Shown piece by piece: positions 48,954 through 60,112 of a stretch of 64,000 bases of DNA (positions are counted from its first letter, which is position 1; the number at the start of each line of letters is the position of its first letter). The notes under the pieces were generated by a model, which was not told the DNA's origin, did no database searches, and was given only the letters and a program-made list of their open reading frames with translations. The position numbers were made by a program, and so were the translations under genes. Origin of the DNA: Aphanothece saxicola GSE-SYN-MK-01-06B (lineage in GTDB: Bacteria; Cyanobacteriota; Cyanobacteriia; PCC-6307; Cyanobiaceae); NCBI GenBank assembly GCA_019359745.1, contig JAHHGT010000002.1, forward strand, positions 310,001 to 374,000, given 5' to 3'.

Positions 48954-49301
48954 TCAGTGGCCTGCCGCGGTGGCCACGGCGGTGAAGCTGGAGGGATCGG
49001 CGACGGCCAGCTGGGCCAGCATCTTGCGGTTCAGGCGCACGTCGGCCCGCTTGAGGCCACCGATCAGCTTGCTGTAGCTGAGGCCGTTCATGCGGGCGGC
49101 GGCGTTGATCCGGGCGATCCACAGCCGGCGGAAATCACGCTTGCGGCGGCGACGGTCGCGGTAGGCGTTGCAGAGGGCCTTCATGACCCGCTGGTTGGCG
49201 GTGCGGAACAGGCTGCCGTTGCTCCCCTGGAAGCCGCGGGCGAGACGAAGGATCTTGTTGCGGCGTTTGCGGGCGACGTTGCCCCTCTTGACGCGGGCCA
49301 T
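48954..49301 (-). CDS. rplT: 50S ribosomal protein L20
   Basis: [70 protein letters not shown]. Confidence 0.98.
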   Translation of the reverse strand: MARVKRGNVARKRRNKILRLARGFQGSNGSLFRTANQRVMKALCNAYRDRRRRKRDFRRLWIARINAAARMNGLSYSKLIGGLKRADVRLNRKMLAQLAVADPSSFTAVATAAGH

Positions 49302-49374
49302 GGGAGGTGATCTTGGGGTGGAAAACGGGGAGGAAAACAGGAAGGCGGGAACTCCGGAAGGAGTTCAACCGGAC

Positions 49375-49575
49375 TCAGCCGGCGTAGGGCAGCATCCGGG
49401 CCACGTTGTCGTGGTCGCGATCGTCAACCACCGCCATGGTCCCCAGATAGCGCTTGCGCTTGGGGCTCTTGTGGTCGAGCAGGTGGTTGAGGAAGGCACG
49501 CCGGCGCATGAACTTGCCGGTGCCGGTGGCCTTGAACCGCTTCGCGGCCGCTTTGCGGGTCTTGAGCTTCGGCAT
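49375..49575 (-). CDS. rpmI: 50S ribosomal protein L35
   Basis: [44 protein letters not shown]; start inside ORF 49375-49878. Confidence 0.97.
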   Translation of the reverse strand: MPKLKTRKAAAKRFKATGTGKFMRRRAFLNHLLDHKSPKRKRYLGTMAVVDDRDHDNVARMLPYAG

Positions 49576-49640
49576 CTCGGTAGGCGCAGGCACAAACAAG
49601 CACACTACGACGCGGGTGTACCCCCCTCCAACCCCCTGCC

Positions 49641-51251
49641 GTGCCGATGTCGCTGCGTCCCCCTGTTCTGCCCAGGCTGCTGCTGGTGATGGCGCTCCTG
49701 TTCCCCGCCGGCTGCCGGGCCGATCAGGGGCCGCCCACCCCACCTCCACCCCCTGCTTCGGGCGCCCCCACCGCCGACGCCCCTGCCCCTGAGCCCCCGA
49801 CCCAGATGCACTGGCCGGTGGCCCGCCCCGCCCCGTTGACGGCGGCCAACCCGGTGCTGTGGGTGGCCCTGGCGGCACGGCTGGGTCCGGCGCCGGCCGA
49901 TGCCCAGGCGGCCCAGCCCCTTCGGCTGCGCAGCAGCAGCGGCTTGCTGACCCTGATCGATGCCAGCGGGCAGCGCTTCCAGTCCCCTGAATTAGTGCTG
50001 CACTGGCGCCGCGAGGTCCTGCCCCAGCCCACGACCCTGCGACGCCGGGTGCTGGGGCCGTTTGCCAGCTTTGAGAGCGCTGAGCAGGCGGCCAGCCTCT
50101 GGCGTGCCATGGGGGTGGAGGCCGCCATCGCCAAGCCCCGCGACTGGGAGGTGTGGGCCCCGGCCGGGGCGCCCGATCCCTCCCCCCTTCCGGATGGCGT
50201 CCGGCTGACGGGCTTTGAGCGGACGGTTGCCGAGCGGGTCGGGCTGGAGCTGCGCCGGGCCCAGGGGGTGGTGGCTCTGGCCGCCCCGATCCGGATCGAG
50301 GCCCCCGGGGGCCTGCTCTGGAAGCAGGGGGCCTATGCCGGGCCCTTCCAGTTGCTGGCCGATGCCCACGGCGGCTGGAGCCTGGTGGAGCAGGTGCCCC
50401 TGGAGCGCTATCTGGAGGGGGTGGTGCCCCATGAGATCGGTGCCGGGGTGCCGGCGGCGGCCCTCGAGGCCCAGGCCGTGCTGGCCCGCACCTGGGCCGT
50501 GCGCAACCAGCACCGCTTCGTGGTGGACGGCTACCACCTCTGCGCCGACACCCAGTGCCAGGTGTACAGCGACCCGCGCCACGCCGGCGCCGCCGTGCGC
50601 CAGGCGATCGCCGCCACCCGGCTGGCGGTGCTGATGGGCGCCGATGGACCCATCCACGCCGTCTACCACGCCAGCAACGGTGGCGTCAGCGCCGCCTACC
50701 CGGAGGCCTGGAACGGCGCGCCGGTCCCTTACCTGACCCCTTTCCCCGACGGGCCCGCCCCCTTCCAGGCGCGGTTCCCCGTGCCCCTGGCCGCCACGGC
50801 CCTGCCGGCGCTGCTGCGGGACGGGCGTGGGGCCTGGGGGGCCGACCATCCCGTCTTCCGCTGGCAGCGGCAGCTCACGGCCGCCCAGATCGCCGCCGCC
50901 CTCGGACCGGAGCGGGCGGTGGGACGGCCCACGGCCCTGAAGGTGCTGGCCCGCGGCCCCAGCGGCCGGGTGCTGGCCCTTGAGGTGCAGGGAACCGAAG
51001 GCCGCACCGTGCTGCGGCTGGATGCCATCCGCCGCACCCTGCGCAGCCTGCCCAGCACCCTGTTCACGCTGCAGCCGGCGGGGGCGGGGGTCTGGCAGCT
51101 GGTCGGTGGGGGGTTCGGCCACGGGGCCGGGCTCTCCCAGGCCGGAGCGATCGATCTGGCCGGCCGCGGCTGGAGCACGCGACGGATCCTGGCGCACTAT
51201 TACCCCGGCACCACGTTGCAACCCCTCGGTGCCGGCGACGATTCCCCTTAG
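49641..51251 (+). CDS. SpoIID/LytB domain-containing protein
   Basis: [42 protein letters not shown]...[25 protein letters not shown]...[36 protein letters not shown]. Confidence 0.93.
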   Translation: MPMSLRPPVLPRLLLVMALLFPAGCRADQGPPTPPPPPASGAPTADAPAPEPPTQMHWPVARPAPLTAANPVLWVALAARLGPAPADAQAAQPLRLRSSSGLLTLIDASGQRFQSPELVLHWRREVLPQPTTLRRRVLGPFASFESAEQAASLWRAMGVEAAIAKPRDWEVWAPAGAPDPSPLPDGVRLTGFERTVAERVGLELRRAQGVVALAAPIRIEAPGGLLWKQGAYAGPFQLLADAHGGWSLVEQVPLERYLEGVVPHEIGAGVPAAALEAQAVLARTWAVRNQHRFVVDGYHLCADTQCQVYSDPRHAGAAVRQAIAATRLAVLMGADGPIHAVYHASNGGVSAAYPEAWNGAPVPYLTPFPDGPAPFQARFPVPLAATALPALLRDGRGAWGADHPVFRWQRQLTAAQIAAALGPERAVGRPTALKVLARGPSGRVLALEVQGTEGRTVLRLDAIRRTLRSLPSTLFTLQPAGAGVWQLVGGGFGHGAGLSQAGAIDLAGRGWSTRRILAHYYPGTTLQPLGAGDDSP

Positions 51252-51264
51252 AGTCAGGGCCTGG

Positions 51265-52671
51265 ATGAGGATCACCATGGCTGCCGGCGGCAGTGACAGC
51301 GATCGCCGCCGAGCCAAGGCGGCCCTGTTCCTCGCCTGCTGTGGCCTGGTAGGGATCGCCCCCCACTGGCTGCCCCCCGGCCGCAGCCTCGTGCCGGCGC
51401 TCACCCTGGCCACCCTGCTGGGGGGATACAGCCTGCGCACCGTGCTGCTGCAGGCCTTCCGCCGCACTGGCAGCGACACGCCCCCGCCGCCCCTTTCACC
51501 CGCAGCACCCCCGTCAGCCGTCGACGTGGTGGTGGCCGCCCGCGACGAACAGGCGGTGATTGGCCGTCTGGTGGAGCGCATCGCTGCCCTGCGCTGGCCC
51601 GAGGGGCAGCTGTCCCTGTGGGTGGTGGATGACGGCAGTGACGATCGCACCCCTGAGCTGCTGGCCGAGCTCCAGGGGCGCCATCCCTTCCTGCGGGTGT
51701 TGCGCCGCCCCCGGGATGCGGGGGGCGGCAAGTCAGGGGCCCTGAATCTGGTGCTGCAGCAGCTGGGTGGCCGCTGGATGCTGGTCCTGGATGCGGATGC
51801 CGACCTGCAATCCGACGTGCTCGAGCGCCTGGTTCCCTGGGCCGAGGCCGGCGGCTGGGCGGCGGTCCAACTGCGCAAGGCGGTGGCGAATGCCCAGACC
51901 AACCTGCTCACCAGCGCCCAGGCGATGGAGATGGCCTTCGACGCCATGATCCAGGAGGGGCGCCTGGCCAACGGCGGAGTGGCCGAACTGCGGGGCAATG
52001 GCCAGTTGCTCTCCCGGGAGGCGCTCCTGAAGGTGGGCGGCTTCAACGAGGACACCGTGACCGACGACCTCGACCTCAGTTTCCGCTTCCTGCTCGAGGG
52101 CCTGCCGATCGGCGTGCTCTGGGATCCCCCTGTGCAGGAGGAGGCGGTGCTGACGTTGCCGGCCCTCTGGCGCCAGCGCCAGCGCTGGGCCGAGGGCGGC
52201 CTGCAGCGCTTCTTCGACTACGGCCCCGGTCTGGTCTCCGACCGACTCACGTTCAGCCAGAAGCTGGATCTCACCTGCTTCTTCCTGCTGCAGTACGTGC
52301 TGCCGGTGGTGGCCAGCGCCGACCTGGTCGGCACGGTGTTCACCCGCACGGCCCCCACGATGTGGCCGTTCTCGATCGTGGCCCTGGCCCTCTCGGGGCT
52401 GGCGATCGCCACGGGTTGTCGGCGGCCATCGGAGGGGCCCCCGCTGCCGGCGATGAACCCCTTCAGTGCCGGGCTGGGCATCCTCTACCTGGTCCACTGG
52501 TTCGTGGTGATTCCCTGGGTGACGCTGAAGATGGCCCTGCTGCCCAAGAAGCTGGTGTGGGCCAAAACGCTTCACCTGGGTCAGGAGCACGGCGATCCCT
52601 CTCCAGCGGACGCCGTCGACGCCGCCATGGAGTCCGATCCCGAACTGGCCTCCGAAGCCAGCCACGTCTGA
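51265..52671 (+). CDS. Family 2 glycosyltransferase, membrane-bound
   Basis: VDVVVAARDEQAVIGRLVERIAALRWPEGQLSLWVVDDGSDDRT...VLDADADLQSDVLERL...EDTVTDDLDLSFRFL...RQRQRWAEGGLQRF (QxxRW). Confidence 0.93.
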   Translation: MRITMAAGGSDSDRRRAKAALFLACCGLVGIAPHWLPPGRSLVPALTLATLLGGYSLRTVLLQAFRRTGSDTPPPPLSPAAPPSAVDVVVAARDEQAVIGRLVERIAALRWPEGQLSLWVVDDGSDDRTPELLAELQGRHPFLRVLRRPRDAGGGKSGALNLVLQQLGGRWMLVLDADADLQSDVLERLVPWAEAGGWAAVQLRKAVANAQTNLLTSAQAMEMAFDAMIQEGRLANGGVAELRGNGQLLSREALLKVGGFNEDTVTDDLDLSFRFLLEGLPIGVLWDPPVQEEAVLTLPALWRQRQRWAEGGLQRFFDYGPGLVSDRLTFSQKLDLTCFFLLQYVLPVVASADLVGTVFTRTAPTMWPFSIVALALSGLAIATGCRRPSEGPPLPAMNPFSAGLGILYLVHWFVVIPWVTLKMALLPKKLVWAKTLHLGQEHGDPSPADAVDAAMESDPELASEASHV

Positions 52672-52696
52672 ACGGGGCTTTCCGTCCCCTGCGGCC

Positions 52697-54496
52697 TCAG
52701 TTCCCCTCGGGATCGGCGTGCAGTCCGCTGATCACCTCGCCGTTGAAGAACTCAGCCAGGCGGCCGGCCTGGGTATCGATGGCCGAGGCGATGGCAGGCA
52801 GCGACGGTTTGGCCTCATTGGGGCGTTCCTCCACAACCACCGGCGGCGGAGACGGGGTTGGCGCCGCAGGAACCTCCGGGGGGGGCGCCGGGGGTCTGGC
52901 GGCAGCCACGGGTGGCTCGGGGCGGGTGGCGGTTCGGGCCGGCGGTGGGGGCTCGATCGCTGGCCGTGCCGCAGGGGTGTCCCCGCCCGCCTCCAGCGAC
53001 AGCTGCCGAGGGCTGCCCAGGGCACTGGCCACCGCTTTCTCCAGCAGGGGCAGACGGCTCTGAACCATGGCCATCCAGGTTCCGGCCACGCGCACCACCG
53101 CCCGGCGATCGTCAAGCCGCAGCAGCTGGGCCTGCTGGGAGAGCAGCATCCGGGTGGAGGGCAGCTCCAGGCCGGCCAGAATCTGCTGCCACAGCTCCGC
53201 CAGGTTGTCGTTGGCCGGTGCCGCCACCTCCGCTTCGGCTGCCGGGATCACCGCCGGAATCACGGCAGCGGTCTGCGCCGCGGCGGCCTCGGGGGGCACC
53301 GCTGGCGGCGGCACCACCGGCACAGGCGCCACGCTGCGGACCGGGCGCTGGCCTTCGGCGCCGGCCTGGACGGGCCCGGTGGGGGCGGGGGCGACGGCGG
53401 CCGGCTCGGCCAGCAGGCCCAACAGCAGCACCTCCAGCCAGAGCCGCGGTTGGACGCTGTGGCGCAGCTGCTGCTCGCTGCCCTTGAGCTGCGACTGCCA
53501 CCGCAGCAGGCGAGCCTTGCCGATCTGGCGCGCCGCCTCGGGCAGCTGCGGCCGCAGCTCCGGTGACACGCTGGTGAGCTCCAGCCGGTCCGGGGCCACA
53601 CCCGCCAGCAGCAGGTCGCGCAGCAGGCTGACCAGCCCCTGCAGCACGGCGGCGGGCTCCCGCCCCCGATCCAGCAGTTCGCGGCAGCCCTCCACCACCT
53701 GCAGGGGATCGGCCGCGGCCATGGCCCCGGCCAGCCGCAGCAGTTCCTGGTCCGGCACCGCCCCCAGCAGGTCCCAGACCGCATCGGCGGCGATCGGTGC
53801 CGGCAGCAGGCTCAGCTGGTCGAGCAGGCTTTCGGCGTCCCGCAGGCCCCCCTGGGAGCGCTGGGCCACCAGGTGCAGGGCCTCCGGGGTGATGCCGATG
53901 GACTCCTCGGCGGCGATCCAGTGCAGATGACTCTCCAGGGCCTCCAGGGGGATGCGCCGGAAATCGAAGCGCTGGCAGCGGCTCAGGATCGTGGGCAGCA
54001 CCCGCTGGGGATCGGTGGTGGCCAGCACGAACACCACCCGTGGCGGCGGTTCCTCCAGGGTCTTGAGCAGGGCGTTGAAGGCGGCCGTGGAGAGCATGTG
54101 GCATTCGTCCACCACATAGACCTTCCAGCGGGCCTGGACCGGGGCGAACCGGGACCGTTCGATCAGTTCGCGGATGTTGTCAACGCCGGTGTTGGAGGCG
54201 GCGTCGATCTCGATCACATCAAGGGCGTTGCCGCTGGCGATGTCCGTGCACAGCTGGCAGCGTCCGCAGGGCTCCGGCGTCGGGCCCGGGCTGGCCAGAC
54301 AATTCAGCGATCGGGCCAGGATCCGGGCGCTGGAGGTCTTGCCCGTGCCCCGGGGGCCGCTGAACAGATAGGCCGGGGCGATGCGGTTCTGGAGCAGGGC
54401 CTGGCTGAGGGTGTCGGCAACCGCCTTCTGGCCCACCAGCTGGTCGAAACGCTGCGGCCTGTACTTGTGATGAAGGGGCTCGTAGGCCTGGACCAT
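52697..54496 (-). CDS. dnaX: DNA polymerase III subunit gamma/tau
   Basis: YEPLHHKYRPQRFDQLVGQKAVADTLSQAL...GPRGTGKTSSARILARSLNC...CGRCQLC...VDECHMLSTAAFNALLKTLEEPPPRVVFVLATTDP. Confidence 0.97.
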   Translation of the reverse strand: MVQAYEPLHHKYRPQRFDQLVGQKAVADTLSQALLQNRIAPAYLFSGPRGTGKTSSARILARSLNCLASPGPTPEPCGRCQLCTDIASGNALDVIEIDAASNTGVDNIRELIERSRFAPVQARWKVYVVDECHMLSTAAFNALLKTLEEPPPRVVFVLATTDPQRVLPTILSRCQRFDFRRIPLEALESHLHWIAAEESIGITPEALHLVAQRSQGGLRDAESLLDQLSLLPAPIAADAVWDLLGAVPDQELLRLAGAMAAADPLQVVEGCRELLDRGREPAAVLQGLVSLLRDLLLAGVAPDRLELTSVSPELRPQLPEAARQIGKARLLRWQSQLKGSEQQLRHSVQPRLWLEVLLLGLLAEPAAVAPAPTGPVQAGAEGQRPVRSVAPVPVVPPPAVPPEAAAAQTAAVIPAVIPAAEAEVAAPANDNLAELWQQILAGLELPSTRMLLSQQAQLLRLDDRRAVVRVAGTWMAMVQSRLPLLEKAVASALGSPRQLSLEAGGDTPAARPAIEPPPPARTATRPEPPVAAARPPAPPPEVPAAPTPSPPPVVVEERPNEAKPSLPAIASAIDTQAGRLAEFFNGEVISGLHADPEGN

Positions 54497-54523
54497 GCAC
54501 CCTGCCCTGACCGGATGGAGAGC

Positions 54524-55258
54524 CTAAGGCGGTCCGCTGTCGGCCGGATCGGGGCTCGCCGGCTCCAGAAGGCGCTGCAGCCTGTCCTCCAGCTCCTCCA
54601 CGGCGGCCAGCTGGTCAGCCAGGCTCTGGCCGGCGAGGCGCAGGCGATCGAAGCCGTCGGGACCTGTGCCGATCGCCCCATTCCCTTCCCCCCAGCGCCG
54701 TTCGGCCCGGGTGAGCTCCTCCTCCAGGCGCTGCTGCAGCCAGAGGCGCACCCCGTCCAGCTGCTCCAGACTGCGCCGTGCCAGGTCGCGGCCCCGGGCC
54801 AGCTGCTCGGGGTCCAGTGCCGTGGCCAGGGTCTCCGCGAGGGACTGGCCCTGGCGCAGCAGCACCCGCGCCCCGGTCAGCACGGCGGCCGGCACGAACT
54901 GGCCAAGGGCGAGGGCGCCGAGGCTGCCCGTGTGCATCCAGTCCTCCACCTGGGCACTGCGGTGCCGACCGGTCTTGCACCAGTGGGCGAAGTGCTCACA
55001 GTTGTTGAACAGCAGGTTGTAGCGCTGCTCGCCGATGCGGCCCATGGCCCGGCGCAGGGTGACTCCCACCGGTGAACTGCTCCCTTCGGGATAGTCGACG
55101 GTGCTGATCAGCTCGCCGCGGCTGAAGTCAGTCCGTGGGCTCCGCAGGATCTCCCGGCCCTCCAGATAGTGGGCCACCGTGCCGTCCCCCAGGTCGATGC
55201 CGTGGTGCAGAAACAGGCCGTGCTGGCGGGGGGCCTGCAGGTGATCGGCGGCGGCCAA
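54524..55258 (-). CDS. LRAT/NlpC-P60-like domain protein
   Basis: QHGLFLHHGIDLGDGTVAHYLEG...YNLLFNNCEHFAHWCKTG: HHG...H and NCEHF catalytic-type motifs; long helical C-terminus. Start uncertain (TTG). Confidence 0.8.
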   Translation of the reverse strand: MAAADHLQAPRQHGLFLHHGIDLGDGTVAHYLEGREILRSPRTDFSRGELISTVDYPEGSSSPVGVTLRRAMGRIGEQRYNLLFNNCEHFAHWCKTGRHRSAQVEDWMHTGSLGALALGQFVPAAVLTGARVLLRQGQSLAETLATALDPEQLARGRDLARRSLEQLDGVRLWLQQRLEEELTRAERRWGEGNGAIGTGPDGFDRLRLAGQSLADQLAAVEELEDRLQRLLEPASPDPADSGPP

Positions 55259-55342
55259 GGAGCGGAGCGGAACAGGGGGAACCCGCTCAGCATCGCGTCA
55301 CCGGGGTGCCCGGCGATTCAGCGGGGGAGTGGGGATAGCCGC

Positions 55343-56326
55343 TCACCCGGGTGGGTTGCAGCCCCCGGCGGTACCCCGGACGCGCCTCAGGAGATGGACC
55401 AGCGTGTCTCGCCGCTGTCCGGAGAGCCAGAGCCGCTCCGCCGTCCGGTAGCCGCCGTAGCGGTGGCCGCGCCAGTCGAGCAGGCGGGCCAGGCCGCGGC
55501 CGGAGTTCGCCCATGGCCGCGAAAAGCGGATCGCCCGCCGCACGTTCGTCGTCAGCCGCTCCGTGCTCAGGTGCTTCGCCTGCTCCACCAGGCGTGCGAA
55601 GGAGTGGTTCTTCCCTGCCCCCGCCGACCAGAAGTGCCAGACCAAGGCCTCTGGGGAGAGGTCCCAGGCCGGCAGAACCATGGTGTTGAAGGCGTTCGGC
55701 AGCGTGGCGCTGGTCACCAGGCCGCGCTGCAGGGTGGCGTTGAACGAGGGCTGATCCTTCAGCAGTTCCCCGGCCCGCACCCCCTCGTGCCAGAGCCGAT
55801 GCCATTCGGCAAACAAGGTATGGACGGCGGGGCTGTCCTTCCAGCAGAAGACGCCGCTGTTGAAATACCGCTTCAGATCCAGCGGCCAGCCCAGCTCCAG
55901 GGCCTGGATGACATGGGGGAGGGTCCGGAGAAGTTCACTCATGTCGGAGCTGTTGTAGTCAGGAACGGCAGCGAAGTCCCAGTCGCCGGGGGGGAGGGCC
56001 GTGAGGGAGCCCCGGACGAGGGTGTCGGCGTCGAGGTGGATGCCGCCCCCACTGAGGAAGCGGGGCAGCTGGGTCTTGATCCAGCGATGGCGGTAGATCA
56101 GCGACCCGTCCGGCGTCTCCACCGCCTCGAGGCTGTCGCAGAGTCCCGGCAGACGATGGCCGCTCTCCTGGAGTCGTCGTGCGCTCTTGCGGTCACAGAG
56201 CAGGCGGACGGGGAGGGAGGGATTGGTGATCTTCAGCGAAAGAATCGAGACCAGCGCCATGTCGGCGTAGACCTCGGACCCTTCCCCCACCGTGATGAGG
56301 TAGACCGCCTGATCGAGCGCAGCCAA
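55343..56326 (-). CDS. Putative glycosyltransferase (GT8/GT32-like fold)
   Basis: VYADMALVSILSLKITNPSLPVRLLCD...RWIKTQLPRFLSGGGIHLDADTLVRGSL (DxD-type)...YFNSGVFCWKDS. Confidence 0.7.
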   Translation of the reverse strand: MAALDQAVYLITVGEGSEVYADMALVSILSLKITNPSLPVRLLCDRKSARRLQESGHRLPGLCDSLEAVETPDGSLIYRHRWIKTQLPRFLSGGGIHLDADTLVRGSLTALPPGDWDFAAVPDYNSSDMSELLRTLPHVIQALELGWPLDLKRYFNSGVFCWKDSPAVHTLFAEWHRLWHEGVRAGELLKDQPSFNATLQRGLVTSATLPNAFNTMVLPAWDLSPEALVWHFWSAGAGKNHSFARLVEQAKHLSTERLTTNVRRAIRFSRPWANSGRGLARLLDWRGHRYGGYRTAERLWLSGQRRDTLVHLLRRVRGTAGGCNPPG

Positions 56327-56329
56327 AGG

Positions 56330-57703
56330 TCAGGCCGTGGCCTGTTCGCCCCGGTGACCGTCGAGGTCGGCGGCGGCACTGATCGGCAGCACCTTGGCCT
56401 TGCTGCGTTGCTCCACCAGCTCACGGGTGATGGTGAACGTCTGCACATCGCGGCGGGAGGGCAGGTCGTACATGACGTCGAGCATCAGTTCCTCGACGAT
56501 GCCCCGCAGCGCCCGGGCGCCGGTTTTGCGGCGATGGGCTTCGGCGGCGATCGCCTCGACAGCGCCCGGTTCGAACTCAAGCCGCACGTTGTCCATGCTG
56601 AGCAGGGTCTGGAACTGCTTGACCAGGGCGTCGCGCGGTTCGGTGAGGATCGCCTCCAGGGCGCTGGTGTCGAGCGGTTCGAGCACGGCGCTCACCGGCA
56701 GCCGGCCGATGAACTCGGGAATCAGGCCGTAGCGGACCAGATCCTCCGGTTCGAGGTGGCGCATCACTTCGCTCGACTGCTTGTCTTTCCCGGATCGCAC
56801 GCGGCTGCGGCCGTCGGCGGGCAGGAAGCCGATGGCGTTGCGGCCCATACGCTTCTGGACCAGGTCGTCCAGACCCACGAAGGCGCCACCGCAGATGAAC
56901 AGCACCTGGCTGGTGTCGATCTGGATGCAGTCCTGGTAGGGGTGCTTGCGGCCGCCCTGGGGGGGCACGTTGGCGACGGTGCCCTCCAGCATCTTGAGCA
57001 GGGCCTGCTGCACCCCCTCACCGGAGACATCGCGGGTGATCGAGGGGTTTTCGCTCTTGCGGGCGATCTTGTCGATCTCGTCGATGTAGATGATGCCCCG
57101 CTGGGCCTGTTCGACGTCGAGGTCGGCCTTCTGGAGCAGGCGCAGCAGGATGTTCTCGACGTCCTCGCCCACGTAGCCGGCTTCGGTGAGCGTGGTGGCA
57201 TCGGCCACCGCAAAGGGCACGTCGAGCATCTCCGCCAGGGACTGGGCCAGGAGGGTCTTGCCGCAACCGGTGGGTCCGATCAGCAGGATGTTCGACTTGT
57301 GCAGGCGGGTGGCGGTCTGGTCCGTTTCGCCCTTGCCGTCCCCTTGCCAGGCCAGGCGTTTGTAGTGGTTGTAGACGGCCACGGCCAGCACCTTCTTGGC
57401 CTCCTCCTGGCCCACGACCTGCTGGTCGAGGAAGGACTTGATCTCCTGGGGCCTCGGGATGGTGGCCAGGGTGGGGGCGGGTTTGGCCGATTTCTTGGCC
57501 GGGGCCTTGCGGCTGCCATCGGCGGCGGGCCTGCCCTGGGGACCGGGGCCGTGGTGTTCAACGAGCTCCTCATCGAGGATCTCGTTGCAGAGATCAATGC
57601 ACTCGTCGCAGATGTAGACGCCCGGCCCGGCGATCAGCTTGCGCACCTGTTCCTGGGACTTGCCGCAGAAGGAGCACTTCAGATGGGCGTCGAACTTGGC
57701 CAT
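56330..57703 (-). CDS. clpX: ATP-dependent Clp protease ATP-binding subunit ClpX
   Basis: [30 protein letters not shown] zinc domain; [51 protein letters not shown]. Confidence 0.98.
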   Translation of the reverse strand: MAKFDAHLKCSFCGKSQEQVRKLIAGPGVYICDECIDLCNEILDEELVEHHGPGPQGRPAADGSRKAPAKKSAKPAPTLATIPRPQEIKSFLDQQVVGQEEAKKVLAVAVYNHYKRLAWQGDGKGETDQTATRLHKSNILLIGPTGCGKTLLAQSLAEMLDVPFAVADATTLTEAGYVGEDVENILLRLLQKADLDVEQAQRGIIYIDEIDKIARKSENPSITRDVSGEGVQQALLKMLEGTVANVPPQGGRKHPYQDCIQIDTSQVLFICGGAFVGLDDLVQKRMGRNAIGFLPADGRSRVRSGKDKQSSEVMRHLEPEDLVRYGLIPEFIGRLPVSAVLEPLDTSALEAILTEPRDALVKQFQTLLSMDNVRLEFEPGAVEAIAAEAHRRKTGARALRGIVEELMLDVMYDLPSRRDVQTFTITRELVEQRSKAKVLPISAAADLDGHRGEQATA

Positions 57704-57847
57704 CGGCGAGGAGGCGGCGGGAGCGGCGGTGGTCGCCCAGGGGACGGGTTGGTGGAAGCCCGACCCCCAGGATCAACCCCAGCCGCCGTTTTGTCAGTCG
57801 TTCCTGAGGTTCGGACCGGTGGTGGAGGGCGGTGGAGGGGCGCCGTC

Positions 57848-58594
57848 CTAGGGGACGACAGGGGCTGGGGCGTCATCGACCACCCGGTCAATGAGTCCGT
57901 ATTCAACCGCTTCCGCCGGGGAAAGGAAGTAGTCGCGGTCGGTATCTTCAGCGATCTTGTCGAGCGGCTGACCGGTGTGCTCGGCCATCAGGCCGTTGAG
58001 CGTGTCCTTGAGATAGAGGATCTCGCGGGCCTGGATTTCGATATCCACCGCCTGTCCCTGGGCGCCGCCGAGGGGTTGGTGGATCATGATCCGGGCATTG
58101 GGCAGGGCCATCCGTTTGCCGGGGGCGCCGCCCGTGAGCAGGAAGGCCCCCATGCTGGCGGCAAGGCCGTAACAGATGGTCACCACATCCGGCGCCACCT
58201 GCTGCATGGTGTCGTAGATGGCCAGGCCGGAGGTCACCGAACCGCCCGGGGAGTTGATGTAGATCTGGATGTCCTTCTCGGGATCCTCGGCTTCGAGGAA
58301 CAGCAGCTGGGCCACCAGGGAATCGGCCACCTGGTCGTCGATGCCGGTGCCGAGAAAGATGATGCGCTCCCGCAACAGCCGGGAATAGATGTCGAAGGCC
58401 CGGTCGCCACGGCCGGACTGCTCCACCACCGTGGGCAGCACCCCGGGCGCGGCGGAGGGACTGGCGGGGGCCACGCCGTTCCAGGGCAGGGGCCCCTGCC
58501 AGAGGTTGCTCACGGGGTGGGGCCGTGTCCCCGAGGGACCCGCCAGGTCGGCAGGCAACCAGTCGGGGATCAGGGGCGAGGGGGCGTCGATCAC
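57848..58594 (-). CDS. clpP: ATP-dependent Clp protease proteolytic subunit ClpP
   Basis: [76 protein letters not shown]...[11 protein letters not shown]...MIHQPLGG. Alternative GTG start at 58441. Confidence 0.97.
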   Translation of the reverse strand: MIDAPSPLIPDWLPADLAGPSGTRPHPVSNLWQGPLPWNGVAPASPSAAPGVLPTVVEQSGRGDRAFDIYSRLLRERIIFLGTGIDDQVADSLVAQLLFLEAEDPEKDIQIYINSPGGSVTSGLAIYDTMQQVAPDVVTICYGLAASMGAFLLTGGAPGKRMALPNARIMIHQPLGGAQGQAVDIEIQAREILYLKDTLNGLMAEHTGQPLDKIAEDTDRDYFLSPAEAVEYGLIDRVVDDAPAPVVP

Positions 58595-58630
58595 GCGGAT
58601 TCGCTGGCGGACGGGGGGAGTGGCTTCAAT

Positions 58631-60112
58631 CTATGGCTGGGTGCCTTCCTCCTGAGCCTTGCTGTCCCCGGCAGCGGCGGCTGCCTTCTTCGCTTTGGCC
58701 GCGGCCTTCGAGGCTTTGGGCTGCGCTTCGCTGGTGGAGTCCTCGGTGGTGTCGCTGGCGTCTGTGGCCTCTTCAGAGGCCGGGGCCTTGTCGGTGATCG
58801 TGCTGTTGGCCTCCAGCCACTCCAGCAACTTCTCCTTGAGCAGGTCCTCGGCCACGGCCAGCCGCAGCCGCTCCTGGTCGATGGCGGCGGTGTCGCTCAA
58901 GCCCTGGCGAATCTCGGTCAGCTTGGTCTCCAGGTCGGCGGCGGCCACTTCGATCTTCTCGGCGGCGGCCAGTGCCTTGAGCGCCAGGGTGCGCCGCAGC
59001 CGCTGCTCGGCCTCGGGCCGGGAGGTGTCCATCAGGCTGCGCACCAGATCGGGGGTGAACAGCTTTTTCACATCCATGCCCTGCTGGGAGATCTGACCGG
59101 CGGTCTGCTCGATCAGGTTGCGTACCTCCTGCTGGATCAGGGTCTCGGGCAGCTCCACCTCCAGCTGCTCCACCAGCACCGTGAGCAGGGCTTCGTGGCG
59201 GTTGGCCTGATGGCGTCGCTCGGCGTCGTCCCGCAGGCGCTGCTCCAGATCGGCGCGGAGCTCGGCCAGGGTCGGCTTGTCGCTGGCCTGCTGGGCGAAG
59301 GCATCGTCGAGGGCGGGGAGCTCCCGGGTCTTGAGTTCCAGCAGGGTGATGGCGAACAGGGCGTCCCGGCCTGCGGCCTGCTCCTGGGGGTAGCTGTCGG
59401 GGAAGCGGCAGGTCACGTCGCGGCTCTCGCCCACCGCCATGCCGACGATGCCGGCCACGAAGCCGGGGATCATGCGGCCCTCCTCCAGCTCCACTTCCAT
59501 GCCTTCGCTGCTGCCGCCCTCGATGGCCTCGCCGTTGTCGACGAAACTGCCGCTGAAGGCGATCTGGGCCACGTCTCCCTCGGCCGCGGCCCGGTCCTCC
59601 ACCGGCACCAGGGTGGCCAGCTGGCGGCGCGACTGCTCGATCAGCTCGTCAACCCGGGCGGGGTCGAAGGGCACCGGCTCGGCTTCGGCCGTGAAGCCCT
59701 TGGTGCTGCGCAGGGTGGGGATGGGCTCCACATCCATCTCCAGGGTGATGGTGAGCTCCTCGCCCGGGGTGAAGCGCTGCAGGACCAGCTCGAAGGCCTC
59801 GTTCAGTTCGGGCCGGCCGATGGCCTCGATGGCCTCCTGCTGCATCGCCTCCCGTACGACCGCGTCCACCAGGTCCTCGAGGGCGGTGGCGCGGATGCGC
59901 AGCGGTCCGATCTGCTGCAGCAGCACCGGCCGGGGCACCCGTCCCTTGCGGAAACCGGGCAGCTTGACGCTGCGGCTCAGCTTCTCCAGGGCGGCGTCGT
60001 AGCTCTTCTGGCTGCGTCCCGCAGGCACGGCGACCTCCACGGCCAGGCGGCTTCCGGGACGGGGGGAGGTCGTGACCCGGAGGTTGGCTTCGGTGCTGGC
60101 GGCAGGGCTCAT
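58631..60112 (-). CDS. tig: Trigger factor
   Basis: [48 protein letters not shown]; PPIase and C-terminal helical domains. ATG at 60112. Confidence 0.96.
   Translation of the reverse strand: MSPAASTEANLRVTTSPRPGSRLAVEVAVPAGRSQKSYDAALEKLSRSVKLPGFRKGRVPRPVLLQQIGPLRIRATALEDLVDAVVREAMQQEAIEAIGRPELNEAFELVLQRFTPGEELTITLEMDVEPIPTLRSTKGFTAEAEPVPFDPARVDELIEQSRRQLATLVPVEDRAAAEGDVAQIAFSGSFVDNGEAIEGGSSEGMEVELEEGRMIPGFVAGIVGMAVGESRDVTCRFPDSYPQEQAAGRDALFAITLLELKTRELPALDDAFAQQASDKPTLAELRADLEQRLRDDAERRHQANRHEALLTVLVEQLEVELPETLIQQEVRNLIEQTAGQISQQGMDVKKLFTPDLVRSLMDTSRPEAEQRLRRTLALKALAAAEKIEVAAADLETKLTEIRQGLSDTAAIDQERLRLAVAEDLLKEKLLEWLEANSTITDKAPASEEATDASDTTEDSTSEAQPKASKAAAKAKKAAAAAGDSKAQEEGTQP

Noticed and set aside
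52697-54496. dnaX checked for an intein or a tau/gamma slippery frameshift site
   Set aside because: The reading frame is continuous through all AAA+ motifs with no intein blocks, and no A-rich slippery heptamer was seen.
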